Source: JABMMZ01 sp964505065 (GTDB taxonomy: Bacteria > Bacteroidota > Bacteroidia > NS11-12g > UBA955). Taken from it: a DNA stretch of 64,000 nt. The translations under genes were made by a program, and so were the position numbers. Below are positions 43,439 to 52,300 of this stretch, one piece after another; the stretch's first letter is position 1; every line of letters begins with the position of its first letter. The stretch lies in assembly GCA_964505065.1 (NCBI GenBank), contig CAZDGF010000003.1:1-64000 (forward strand), in the 5' to 3' direction. The notes below the pieces were generated by a model. It had not been told where the DNA came from, did not search any database, and saw nothing but the letters and a program-made list of their open reading frames with translations.

Positions 43439-44560
43439 ATGAATAAACAGGTTTCAAAAATAATCTTTATTTTTTATTTTATGTTAAGTTATAGTTTTTC
43501 GGCTAAAGCACAACTTTTAAATGAAATATTTGAACAGAAAGATACCCTTATGCCCAATGATACACAAACAGTAATGCTGCATGTGGAGGCTTTAAACTAT
43601 ATGCGCAATACCGAATATTTTGATATGATAGAAAGAGGGCAAACATTATTTGGCGTACTTTTACAACTCCATGCAAGCTATCAGCCATATAAAAATGTAT
43701 TGGTAAAGGCAGGTATTCAAACAAGGCAAGACTACGGCAGCACTGGGTTTAATACCGTTCAGCCTGTTTTTTCAGTTTCAGTATTTAAACACAAATGGCG
43801 CTACAATTTTGGGCAACTACAAGGCAGCACAAACTATGGTTTAATAGAACCTATGTATAATATTGATAGAGCTATTACTCATAGAATTGAAAATGGTTTT
43901 CAAAGTATTTATAGAAGTAAAACATTTTACTACAACCAATTTTTAGTATGGAACGAGCCAACTTATAAAACCACTAAAAATCAAGAACGCTTTACTGTTG
44001 GCTTGGTTACAGATAGAAAAATATTAAGCACCAAACATTGGGAAATTAGCTTACCCATACAAGGCACATTGGCACATAGAGGAGGGCAATTAAATAGCAA
44101 TCCAACACCTATTTTTTCGAGGGTAAATACAGCAGTGGGTTTAAAATTAAATTGGCTTGTAAATTCAAATTTTAAAATACGAACAGAAAACTATTGGCTA
44201 TATGCTGCCGATTTTTCGCCAACTATAACCCAACCATACAAAAATGGAACAGCCACTTGGCATACAATTTCAATTATGAACAAAGGCTTTGAGCTAATGT
44301 TCAATTATTGGGCAGGCAGAGAGTTTCAAAGCCCCGTGGGTTCGCAATTGTACAACAATTTTAACCCCGATAATTTTGAGGCTTTTAGGCAAAAACAACA
44401 AATAATAATGAGCCGCTTAATGTACACACAAAATATGTATAGGGGTATGAAATTAGATTTGCGTTTTGAGCCTTTTTATACTGTTCAATACAAGCGCTTT
44501 CAATACAGTTATTCTATTTATTTACGCATAAATTTAAGTAGAAAGTTAGGAAAGATATAA
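43439..44560 (+). CDS. Hypothetical outer-membrane beta-barrel protein
   Basis: The 373-residue protein has a signal peptide (FYFMLSYSFSAKAQ, cleaved at about residue 24). The rest is an alternating aromatic pattern throughout: NYMRNTEYFDMIERGQTLFG, LLQLHASYQPYKNVLVKAGI, KWRYNFGQLQGSTNYGLIEP and FQYSYSIYLRINLSRKLGKI at the end. I do not recognise a named family, but the strand pattern indicates an outer-membrane barrel of about 12-16 strands. It is followed directly by a bidirectional terminator. Confidence 0.65.
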   Translation: MNKQVSKIIFIFYFMLSYSFSAKAQLLNEIFEQKDTLMPNDTQTVMLHVEALNYMRNTEYFDMIERGQTLFGVLLQLHASYQPYKNVLVKAGIQTRQDYGSTGFNTVQPVFSVSVFKHKWRYNFGQLQGSTNYGLIEPMYNIDRAITHRIENGFQSIYRSKTFYYNQFLVWNEPTYKTTKNQERFTVGLVTDRKILSTKHWEISLPIQGTLAHRGGQLNSNPTPIFSRVNTAVGLKLNWLVNSNFKIRTENYWLYAADFSPTITQPYKNGTATWHTISIMNKGFELMFNYWAGREFQSPVGSQLYNNFNPDNFEAFRQKQQIIMSRLMYTQNMYRGMKLDLRFEPFYTVQYKRFQYSYSIYLRINLSRKLGKI

Positions 44561-44592
44561 AAAAACACTACAAAATTTTGTAGTGTTTTTTT
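44559..44592. terminator. Bidirectional terminator between the barrel gene and tRNA-Ser
   Basis: A perfect palindromic stem (ACACTACAAAATTTTGTAGTGT, 44565-44586) is flanked by an A-tract on the left and a T-tract on the right, so it terminates both the rightward gene and the leftward tRNA. Confidence 0.9.
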
Positions 44593-44600
44593 ATTTTGGG

Positions 44601-44685
44601 CGGAGAAAGAGGGATTCGAACCCCCGTTAGCTTACACTAAAACAGTTTTCAAGACTGCCGCATTCAACCGCTCTGCCATTTCTCC
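44601..44685 (-). tRNA. tRNA-Ser (anticodon UGA)
   Basis: The minus strand reads GGAGAAATGGCAGAGCGGTT with the class II D-arm. The anticodon stem-loop CAGTC-TTGAAAA-CTG holds anticodon TGA. A long variable arm (TTTTAGTGTAAGCTAACG), T-loop GGTTCGAATCC and acceptor TTTCTCC with discriminator G complete it. It is 85 nt; CCA is not encoded. It lies 73 bp downstream of the BrkB-family gene on the same strand. Confidence 0.95.
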
Positions 44686-44758
44686 TTTTTTGGTAAAAGG
44701 ACTGCAAAAGTAATTTAAAATTATAAAATGAAAAAATTAAATTACTATTTATAGGAAT

Positions 44759-45718
44759 TTAATTGTAAAACCTATTCTCCTGCTTGCGCTTGGCTTGTAC
44801 TATGCGCACCACAAAATCAATGCTTCTATTGAGCTCAAAACCAGCCAATACACATAAAATATTAAAATAAATAAGCAACATTAAAACAATGATAGCCCCA
44901 ATACTGCCGTATAATTTATTGTAACTATCAAAACCATCTACATAAGAAGAAAATAAATAAGTAGCTGCCAAAGAGAGTATGGTAGCAACTATAGCTCCTG
45001 GCGAAAAAAATTTCCATTTAGCTTTTGCCGAATGGGCAAAATAATATAGGCTACTCATTATAAAAAACACCAATGCCGAGAGCGTTGTAAATTGAATTAA
45101 ACTGACAACAAAAAGCATTACTTTTTTATTTATCCAACGTTCTTTTATGATATAATTGCTAGCTAATGAACCCCCAATTAATACACTTAATGCTGCAAAA
45201 ATAAGTACAGTAATAAACAATGAAATACCTATAGATTTTAAGCGTTTTTGAAAAAAATTGCGTTTGTTTTTTTCATCATCTGTAAAATTGCTATCAAAAG
45301 CTACCATAAGGGTAAATACACCATTGCTAGAAAAATACAAAGCAGCAAAAAAACCCAATGATAACAAGCCACTTCGTTGGTTTTTTACTATATCTACAAC
45401 TGTTTTTCTAATCACTTTGTAAGCATCATCGGGCAAAAAGAAATCCATTTGTTGAAGTATAGCTTTTTGAAAAGTAGCACCAGGCAAATATGCTATTAAC
45501 GTAAATAAAAATAACAAGGAAGGAAAAATAGCCAAAAAGAAATTCCACGAAAGTGAGCCTGCATATAAATTGAACTTTGGGCTAATTATACCTTTAAAAA
45601 ATGTTTGGCAAACAGAGTACAAAGAAGCCCCCTGAAAACCAGGCGGTATAATATTATCTAAGAAAACAACTACCTTTCTTATGGGTTTAAAATGCGATAT
45701 TTTTTCCTTAATTTTCAA
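44759..45718 (-). CDS. YihY/BrkB-family inner-membrane protein
   Basis: The 319-residue protein has six membrane helices. The family signature is present: SPKFNLYAGSLSWNFFLAIF PSLLFLFTLIAYLPG, then SLGFFAALYFSSNGVFTLMV, FFSPGAIVATILSLAATYLF and YNKLYGSIGAIIVLMLLIYF. The family was once called ribonuclease BN in error; its real function is uncertain. Its start overlaps the end of the upstream methyltransferase gene by 4 bp. Confidence 0.88.
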   Translation of the reverse strand: MKIKEKISHFKPIRKVVVFLDNIIPPGFQGASLYSVCQTFFKGIISPKFNLYAGSLSWNFFLAIFPSLLFLFTLIAYLPGATFQKAILQQMDFFLPDDAYKVIRKTVVDIVKNQRSGLLSLGFFAALYFSSNGVFTLMVAFDSNFTDDEKNKRNFFQKRLKSIGISLFITVLIFAALSVLIGGSLASNYIIKERWINKKVMLFVVSLIQFTTLSALVFFIMSSLYYFAHSAKAKWKFFSPGAIVATILSLAATYLFSSYVDGFDSYNKLYGSIGAIIVLMLLIYFNILCVLAGFELNRSIDFVVRIVQAKRKQENRFYN

Positions 45719-46503
45719 TACCGCAAAGTAAAGTGTTCTTTTGATTGATTGGGTCGAAAAAATACAATACCTAAAAAAAATAAATCGAGGGTAACAATTA
45801 CTTTTTCATGGTTGCATATTTTTTTCCATGCCAGCTGCATATCATCGCTCCATCTAATATCGTCAAAAATAAAAACTGTGTTTTCGTGTGCTTTGGTTAA
45901 ACACCATTCAAAATACTGCAAAGTTGCGGCTATACTGTGGTTGCCATCAAAAAAAACATAATCTATTTGAGGCAATTGGTGCACCACTTCAGGCAGTGTA
46001 TTTTCAAACAATCCTTCAATAAATTGAATATTTTGCAAGCCCAATTTTTCTGCATTGTATTTTGCTATTTCTATACTTTTTGGGTTGCCTTCAAGCGATA
46101 TTAAAAAGCCATTGGCAATACCATGTGCTTGATACAAGGTGCTAATACCTACGGAAGTGCCTATTTCTATGGCATACTGCGGATTTATAAAGCTACAAAT
46201 TCGCTCTAACAATTCGCCATATTTGGCAGATTTTGAGGTGTTTTTTGTTAGTTTTTTTAAGGGTTGTTTGCTAATACTTTGGTTTTGTGCAGCACCCAAT
46301 GGCAATACTTCAATTAGCGCATTGCTGCTCAACATTTGGCTGCGCACAAGCTCTATTTCATGGTAAAATGGCTTTTGTTTTCGGGCATCTAAAACATTTA
46401 CAACAAACTGATATACAAAAGGCGAGTGCACATTGTATTTGGTATCTGCCGAAAAAAAATAAGCAATATAATCGAGGGCTAATTGCGCTTTTGAAATTTT
46501 CAT
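45715..46503 (-). CDS. Class I SAM-dependent methyltransferase
   Basis: The 262-residue protein has the SAM-binding loop YAIEIGTSVGISTLYQAHGI, then ISLEGNPKSIEIAKYNAEKL and IDYVFFDGNHSIAATLQYFE, plus a C-terminal strand pair (VIVTLDLFFLGIVFFRPNQS). The FDGNH motif is typical of O-methyltransferase-like enzymes in Bacteroidota. An N-terminal ~80-residue helical extension (YNVHSPFVYQFVVNVL) is shared by a recognisable subgroup. Substrate unknown. It lies between the DUF349 gene (15 bp) and the BrkB-family gene (overlap), forming a three-gene operon. Confidence 0.82.
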   Translation of the reverse strand: MKISKAQLALDYIAYFFSADTKYNVHSPFVYQFVVNVLDARKQKPFYHEIELVRSQMLSSNALIEVLPLGAAQNQSISKQPLKKLTKNTSKSAKYGELLERICSFINPQYAIEIGTSVGISTLYQAHGIANGFLISLEGNPKSIEIAKYNAEKLGLQNIQFIEGLFENTLPEVVHQLPQIDYVFFDGNHSIAATLQYFEWCLTKAHENTVFIFDDIRWSDDMQLAWKKICNHEKVIVTLDLFFLGIVFFRPNQSKEHFTLRY

Positions 46504-46518
46504 TATTTCAAATTCTAC

Positions 46519-48405
46519 TTATCTACCGCTCGTTTTTTTGAAAGTACGCAATACTTTCAACTCTTCTTGAATTTTTGCAATTTGAACATTTATAACTTCT
46601 ATTTTTTGCTCTATTTGCTTACGCAAAGTATCTGCATTTTTACTTTTGGCAAAAAATTCAATGTTATTATTCAAGGTTTCTACTTCGTCTTTCAAGCCTT
46701 TCAATTTATCATTCAAATTGCGCTCTTCATACTTCAATTTATCATCGCCATTGGGCGCAGTAGAAAGCAATTCGTAATGTTCTTTCATTCTTAATTGCTT
46801 ATTTTCATCTGCACTTTGTTTAAATTTTTTGTAAACCGCATCTATTGCTTTATTGTAGTTGGTTTGCAAATCGGCTTTTGCTTTTATTGGCACAAAACCT
46901 ATGCTCATCCATTGTTGTTGTAGTTTGCGTAATTCTGCAAAAGCAGCGGCACCATCTTCTGTTTCTATCAGTTTTTCGGCAGCTTTTATAATATCTTGTT
47001 TGGCAGTTAAATTTTCTTTTTCGCCTGCATTTCGTTCTTTGTAGTATTCATCTCTTTTTGCAAAAAATCCATCGCATGCTTTTCTAAATCTACCCCATAC
47101 TTTATCGTTCATATTATCAGGCACAGGTCCAATAGAACGCCATTTTTCTTGTAAAGAAATTAAGAGTTTTCCTGCCACATCAAATTGATTGCCTTCGGCT
47201 ATTTTTTCAGCCTCTTCACACAATTTTATTTTAGCCTTTAGGTTATCTTCTCTTCCGCTATTTAGCTGGTCGAAGAATTGTTTTCTGTTGTTGTTGAAAC
47301 CATTTTGAGCCTCTCTAAAACGTTTCCATATTTGGTCGTTCATACTTTCAGGCACGGGTCCTATGGCTTTCCATTCATTAAAAATTGCTGTTACTTCTTC
47401 CGATTTTTCTTTCCAAGCTTTTACACTATCGTTACTTATTTGGTTTAGTAATTCCATTTTTTCGCAAAGCATTTTTTTTAGTTCTAAATTTTCATTGCGT
47501 TTGGCTTTTATAACATCGAGTTGTGCACGTTTTTCGTTCAATACGGCATCTGTAGCTTCTTTAAAGCGTTTCCAAATATCTTCGCTTGCTTCTTTGGTGG
47601 TTACAGGTCCAGCATTTTTAAAATCTTCATGGTATTTGTTCAGCATAATGTATGCTTTTTTTACCGATTTTTCTTCGTGCAATAGCGTTACCTTTTTTAT
47701 CAAATCTATTTTAAACTCAAGGTTTTTAGATTTATCAATTTCCTTTAGCTCATTGTTTATAGAGTGGTTATCATAAAATTTATCTAAATAAAAACGGTAG
47801 CTATCCCAAAGCTCCTGCATGTGTTCTCTTGGTACAGTGCGTATTTGTTTCCATTCTTTTTGCAGCTCCAATACTTGCGGAAAAAGTTTATCTGTTTCAT
47901 CATTGGCAGCCAAAGCTTTTAGTTTTTCTAAAATGCCTTTTTTAGCATTTAGGTTTTTTTGTTTTTCCTCTTCAGCCAAGCGTTTTTCTTCTGCACGTTT
48001 TTCTAAAAATTGAGTATAGGCTTTGTAAAATAGTTCTTTTTGCTCATCGTAGGGCGATTTAAAATCTCGCACCTCATTGCCCGCATCTGCCCATTCTTTA
48101 ATTTGAACAATGCGCTCGGCTTTTATCATATCATCAAAAAGCACACGTATTTTTTTAAAAACATCGTGCCCTTCTTTTATATTGGTAGTATTTACCAATT
48201 GTTGCGCTTTGTTTACAAAATCTTGCTTTGTATAAGCACTATAATCGGTAGAATCCTTTTTTTCTTCTTCTATTACTTCTAATAGTTCATCGTGTTCTTC
48301 TACATCGCCTTTTTTTTCAAGGTTTTCAATGTTGATTTCCAAGCCATTTTCATTTGGTATTTGGGCTAAAATTTCTGGTGTAGAATGCTTGTCAATTTCT
48401 GTCAT
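46519..48405 (-). CDS. DUF349 repeat protein
   Basis: The 628-residue, highly charged, soluble protein has an acidic N-terminus (about residues 1-80) and then about five DUF349 repeats. Each is marked by a W-x3-G-x-VP-x-E/D...W-x-R-F/Y pattern: EWKQIRTVPREHMQELWDSY, EWKAIGPVPESMNDQIWKRF, KWRSIGPVPDNMNDKVWGRF and QWMSIGFVPIKAKADLQTNY. A C-terminal coiled coil follows (DEVETLNNNIEFFAKSKN). The family is conserved in Bacteroidota; its function is not established. It is the first gene of the operon with the methyltransferase and BrkB-like protein. Confidence 0.88.
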   Translation of the reverse strand: MTEIDKHSTPEILAQIPNENGLEINIENLEKKGDVEEHDELLEVIEEEKKDSTDYSAYTKQDFVNKAQQLVNTTNIKEGHDVFKKIRVLFDDMIKAERIVQIKEWADAGNEVRDFKSPYDEQKELFYKAYTQFLEKRAEEKRLAEEEKQKNLNAKKGILEKLKALAANDETDKLFPQVLELQKEWKQIRTVPREHMQELWDSYRFYLDKFYDNHSINNELKEIDKSKNLEFKIDLIKKVTLLHEEKSVKKAYIMLNKYHEDFKNAGPVTTKEASEDIWKRFKEATDAVLNEKRAQLDVIKAKRNENLELKKMLCEKMELLNQISNDSVKAWKEKSEEVTAIFNEWKAIGPVPESMNDQIWKRFREAQNGFNNNRKQFFDQLNSGREDNLKAKIKLCEEAEKIAEGNQFDVAGKLLISLQEKWRSIGPVPDNMNDKVWGRFRKACDGFFAKRDEYYKERNAGEKENLTAKQDIIKAAEKLIETEDGAAAFAELRKLQQQWMSIGFVPIKAKADLQTNYNKAIDAVYKKFKQSADENKQLRMKEHYELLSTAPNGDDKLKYEERNLNDKLKGLKDEVETLNNNIEFFAKSKNADTLRKQIEQKIEVINVQIAKIQEELKVLRTFKKTSGR

Positions 48406-48725
48406 TAACGCTATGGTTTTAAAATTATTGTTTTATAAAAAGATTTATAAGTTGAGTAGTTAGAAAATTATATTGTTGAAGATAAAAATATAATTAAGCA
48501 AATATGTTTTATTTTATTGCATAAATATGGGTTTACGGCTATTTATTTTAAATTGAATATTCCAATATTGGTTATTGTTATTTGCTTTTCAGATGCAAAT
48601 ATGAAGATAAAAAATAAATTATTTATCAATTGAAGTCAAAATATTGTCAATATTGTCCTAAATAAAAATCAGAAATAAAAATTACCGAGCCAAATCAATA
48701 GTTTTACTTAAAAAAGCAATAGAAA
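48406..48725. other. 320-bp AT-rich gap
   Basis: No gene is seen. A CATATTTG box (one mismatch to TAnnTTTG, minus strand, near 48595) could drive the DUF349 gene but would leave a long leader. The right part (about 48640-48725) probably contains the far end of the truncated insertion sequence, but I cannot define its terminal inverted repeat. Confidence 0.4.
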
Positions 48726-49053
48726 TTAAAAAAGAACCCCTTGTATTGTTTTTTTATTTTTAGGAGGTGGATGTTCAAAAGGGTTATTCAGCCAATAATA
48801 GAGTTCTATTTTTGTAAAACAATTTAATCTGATGAATGCTACTAAATTTGATAGGTGCCAACCATATTTTGCTATGTTTTTAAGATATTTTAACAACAAT
48901 ATTGTTATTAAAGCTGTCCAAATTTGTATTTTAACTGCATTTTCACTCGTGCCTATAAATGTTTTTATATGAAGCAGCTGTTTGATGTCTCTAAAAAACA
49001 ATTCTACTTGCCATCTTGCTTTGTAAAGGTCTGCTATGGTTTTTGCCAACCAT
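48726..49053 (-). pseudogene. C-terminal remnant of an IS4-type transposase
   Basis: The ~108-residue frame reads WLAKTIADLYKARWQVELFF RDIKQLLHIKTFIGTSENAV KIQIWTALITILLLKYL. It contains the IS4-family Y-x2-R-W-x-V/I-E-x-x-F-x-x-I-K signature with the third catalytic residue (Glu of ARWQVELFF). The N-terminal two-thirds of the DDE domain is missing, and the upstream side runs straight into the family A repeat at 49054. The gene is not functional; any apparent TTG start is a by-product of the truncation. Confidence 0.85.
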
Positions 49054-49308
49054 TTAACCCAAATTAATCAATAGGAGATTTGAAAAATTGAACTATTTGA
49101 TTTAGTTGGGATTAACCCCGATTTAAAAATTGTAATTATGTTTTGTAAAAACATGATTTACAATTTGTTATTCGATTCAGCAATTCTATTGCTGAATTTG
49201 GGTTTAATTGGGATTAACCCCGATTTAAAAATTGCAATTATGTTTTGTAAAAACATGATTTGCAATTTGTTATTCGATTCAGCAATTCTATTGCTGAATT
49301 TGGGTTAA
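49054..49308. repeat. MITE-like repeat, family A copy 2, with internal duplication
   Basis: The unit from 49054 (TTAACCCAAATTAATCAATA) to about 49204 matches copy 1 with a few substitutions. A second partial unit (from TAATTGGGATTAACCCCGAT near 49206 to GAATTTGGGTTAA at 49308) repeats only the right-hand module. Its left end abuts a truncated transposase. Confidence 0.85.
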
Positions 49309-49318
49309 AACTATTAGG

Positions 49319-49358
49319 TAAAAAAAAGGGTGGAAGTTTTAAAAACTTCCACCCTTTT
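49319..49358 (-). terminator. Terminator of the large T9SS protein gene
   Basis: On the minus strand GGGTGGAAGTTTTT pairs with AAAACTTCCACCC and is followed by seven T residues, 22-60 bp after the stop codon at 49380. Confidence 0.9.
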
Positions 49359-49379
49359 AGTTTAAAATATTAAATCTTA

Positions 49380-52300
49380 TTATTTAGTAATAACTACACG
49401 TTTTGTTACTGTAACTCCATCAGCTATAAGCTTAACAGTATATACGCCTGTAGCATTATTACTTAAATCAACAGTATAAGAACCTGCAACATCAGTAAAG
49501 TTTTGGTTTAATACCAATTGACCCATAGCATTGTATACTTCTACATTGGTTTTAGCAGCTAATTTACCGTTCAAATCAATAGTTACAATACCCGAAGTTG
49601 GGTTAGGATATACGTTAACAGTTTCGTTTAATTTAGTTTCATCTAAACCTACAGTGCTGTTAGTACATTTTGGCCAGTAAGTATATTGTACTAATCTTGT
49701 AAACTCATCAGAAGTGTTGCCACTTGGGTCGGTTACTCTATAAGTAATAGTATATATACCTTCATTGGTTTCATCTACATTTTGTCTGATAATTTCAATT
49801 AATGGTTTCAATACTGTAGGACCATAGTAGTTATCTTGAGTATTTATACCCCACATTGGCCATATTTTTTCGCCAACACAACCTTTAATACTTTCACCCC
49901 AAATACTTGGTGCTTTAGTGTCTCTAACAATTACAGTTCTTGTTTTATTAGTAATATTTCCTGATGCATCAATTGCTTGGAAATCTTCAGAGTAAGAACC
50001 AATTGTATTGTCATTAACCATACCTGGGTTTAACAATGTTAAACTTACTTGTGTATTGTCGTAATAATTATCAGATACAGTAGCAGGTGTAGATATATAT
50101 GGTGTTCTTACTTCGTGGTAAACAATATCAAATGTATTCAAGCTAATTACCGGAGGAATAAAGTCATCAACTCTATAAGCTCTTACAACTGGTGAACTTA
50201 CATTGTTATAATCATCTTCTGCAGTATAAGTAGCAGTGTAAGTAGCTCTTACCAATGTATTTAATGCACCATTTGTATTATCCCAAGTTCTGGTTAAAGT
50301 TGGTGTATTGTCTAAAGAGTCTACAGATGTAGTTTGGTCTATCCAAACAGAATTAATTTGAACATTTTCTGTACCATTTTTAATAATTCTTGGAGCTTTA
50401 GTATCAGCTACACAAACAGTTCTTGTTTGAACAGTTTCATTGCCAGCTATATCTTTAACGCTGTAAGTTATAGTATAAGTACCAGGCATTTTTGTATCTA
50501 CGCTACCACTGGTTATTACAGAGGTTTTAAGATTTAAGTATGGATTTGTATTCCAAGCATCATAACCTGGCTCTACATAAGCTGGCGTATTTCTTGTAGC
50601 TTCTATACAACCTGGAGCAGATGGGCTTAATACCAATACCGGAGGGGTTTTATCAAGTACAACAATAATAGTTCTTCTAACAGGTAAAGCATTGTTTCCT
50701 GATGCATCTGTTACATTATACTCTACAGTATAAATACCTGCAGTACAGCTATCTAAATCTGAAATAATTTCCATTCTTGGGCTAATATCGCCTTCAGAAG
50801 CATCCATAGCTACAGCGCCATCATCAGTATAAGGAGCACATTTTTCGATTCTAACAGTATCTGCTCCATTTAAAGTAATAATTGGTGGTAAGTTATCGTT
50901 AGCTAATTTTAATGCGTAATCTTCGTATTCGCCAGCAGTTATAGGTCCGCATGGTGTAATGGCATTGTTATTATAGTTTGTTACAACACGCATTCTTGCT
51001 GTACCTTCAAAAGAGTTGGCAATACTTGGAACAGCAATGCTTGTTGTCCAAGTTGCAGTATTAGCACTCGATTCAGTTGCGGCTAATTCACCAGCATCAT
51101 TAAAATCACCATCTACGTTCCAGTCAATATAAATTGCTCTGTTAGCTGGGTCAACAGTTGTATTTCTGCTTATTTCAAAATCATATGTTTTACCAAAAGT
51201 TAATGTTGCTTGTTTATCAGCAGCGTAGTCTGTGTAAGCTGCATCACCAGAGGTAGTATAATTATTTAATAATTCTGTTGTGCCATCTAATACTCTTACT
51301 CTATTGATACCTACGTCTCCACTCAACAAATAAGAAGATGGGTTACAATAAGCCAAAGCGCAGATATATTTATTTTTTACCACAGTTTTGGTTGTACTTG
51401 ATGGGTTAACACTATTCCAAGCTTTTAATGTAATAGTATAACAACCTGAACCAGTAAATTTAATAATTGGTGTAGGGAAACTATCGCCAGGAGTAGCATT
51501 GTAAGTAACAAAACCAGAGCCTACTACAGAAGGGCTTGAAGGAGGATTCATTAATGTATAAGTAGTTGGGAAAATATTCCAAGTAAATCTGTTAGCATTT
51601 TCTACCATTGGTGTAAGTACGGTTGTATTAACACCTACAGTTGGTCTTCTATTAGAAGCCATAAAATCTACTTTACCTACTGAACCAGCAGTTACTATAT
51701 CAATAGAATCGCAATATTTTTTATTGCCAACACATGATTTAACTTCTAAACAAACTTCATAAGTACCGCTATTGTAAAAAGTAGTTTGGAAATCTTTTTT
51801 GTTACCATTAAGTACCGGAGAACCATCTACTGTCCACTCCCAAGTAGGTACACCAGCTATATTTGATGTTGTATTTGTGAATTTTATTGGTGTATAATCG
51901 TATCCAGGTGTTGTAGAAGCAGAAAAGTTTGGTGTTGGAGGAATTGGAGGTCCTAATTCAGAATTGTAAAATCCAGCAAAACCAGAATCTACACCAGCAG
52001 CACTTGATTCAAATAAAATATACATACTACCGCTTGTAGCCGTTAATTTTTTAATTGGTGTTGAGGTATTGCTGTAAGTAGCTAATAGCGTTCCAGATGG
52101 GCTTTTGCCATCCCATATTCTTAATTTATCATCTGCATCTTTAAATTTAAGTTGCGTTAATGTTAAATTAATTTTTGTTGCATTACAAGGTGTAATTTGT
52201 AAAAATGAGCGTGTTCCAAAACCTTGGTTATTACCATAGTTTAAATTTGGACCACCATTATCAAAAATAGTACCACTTGAGCTTCCTACAATGTTATCAG

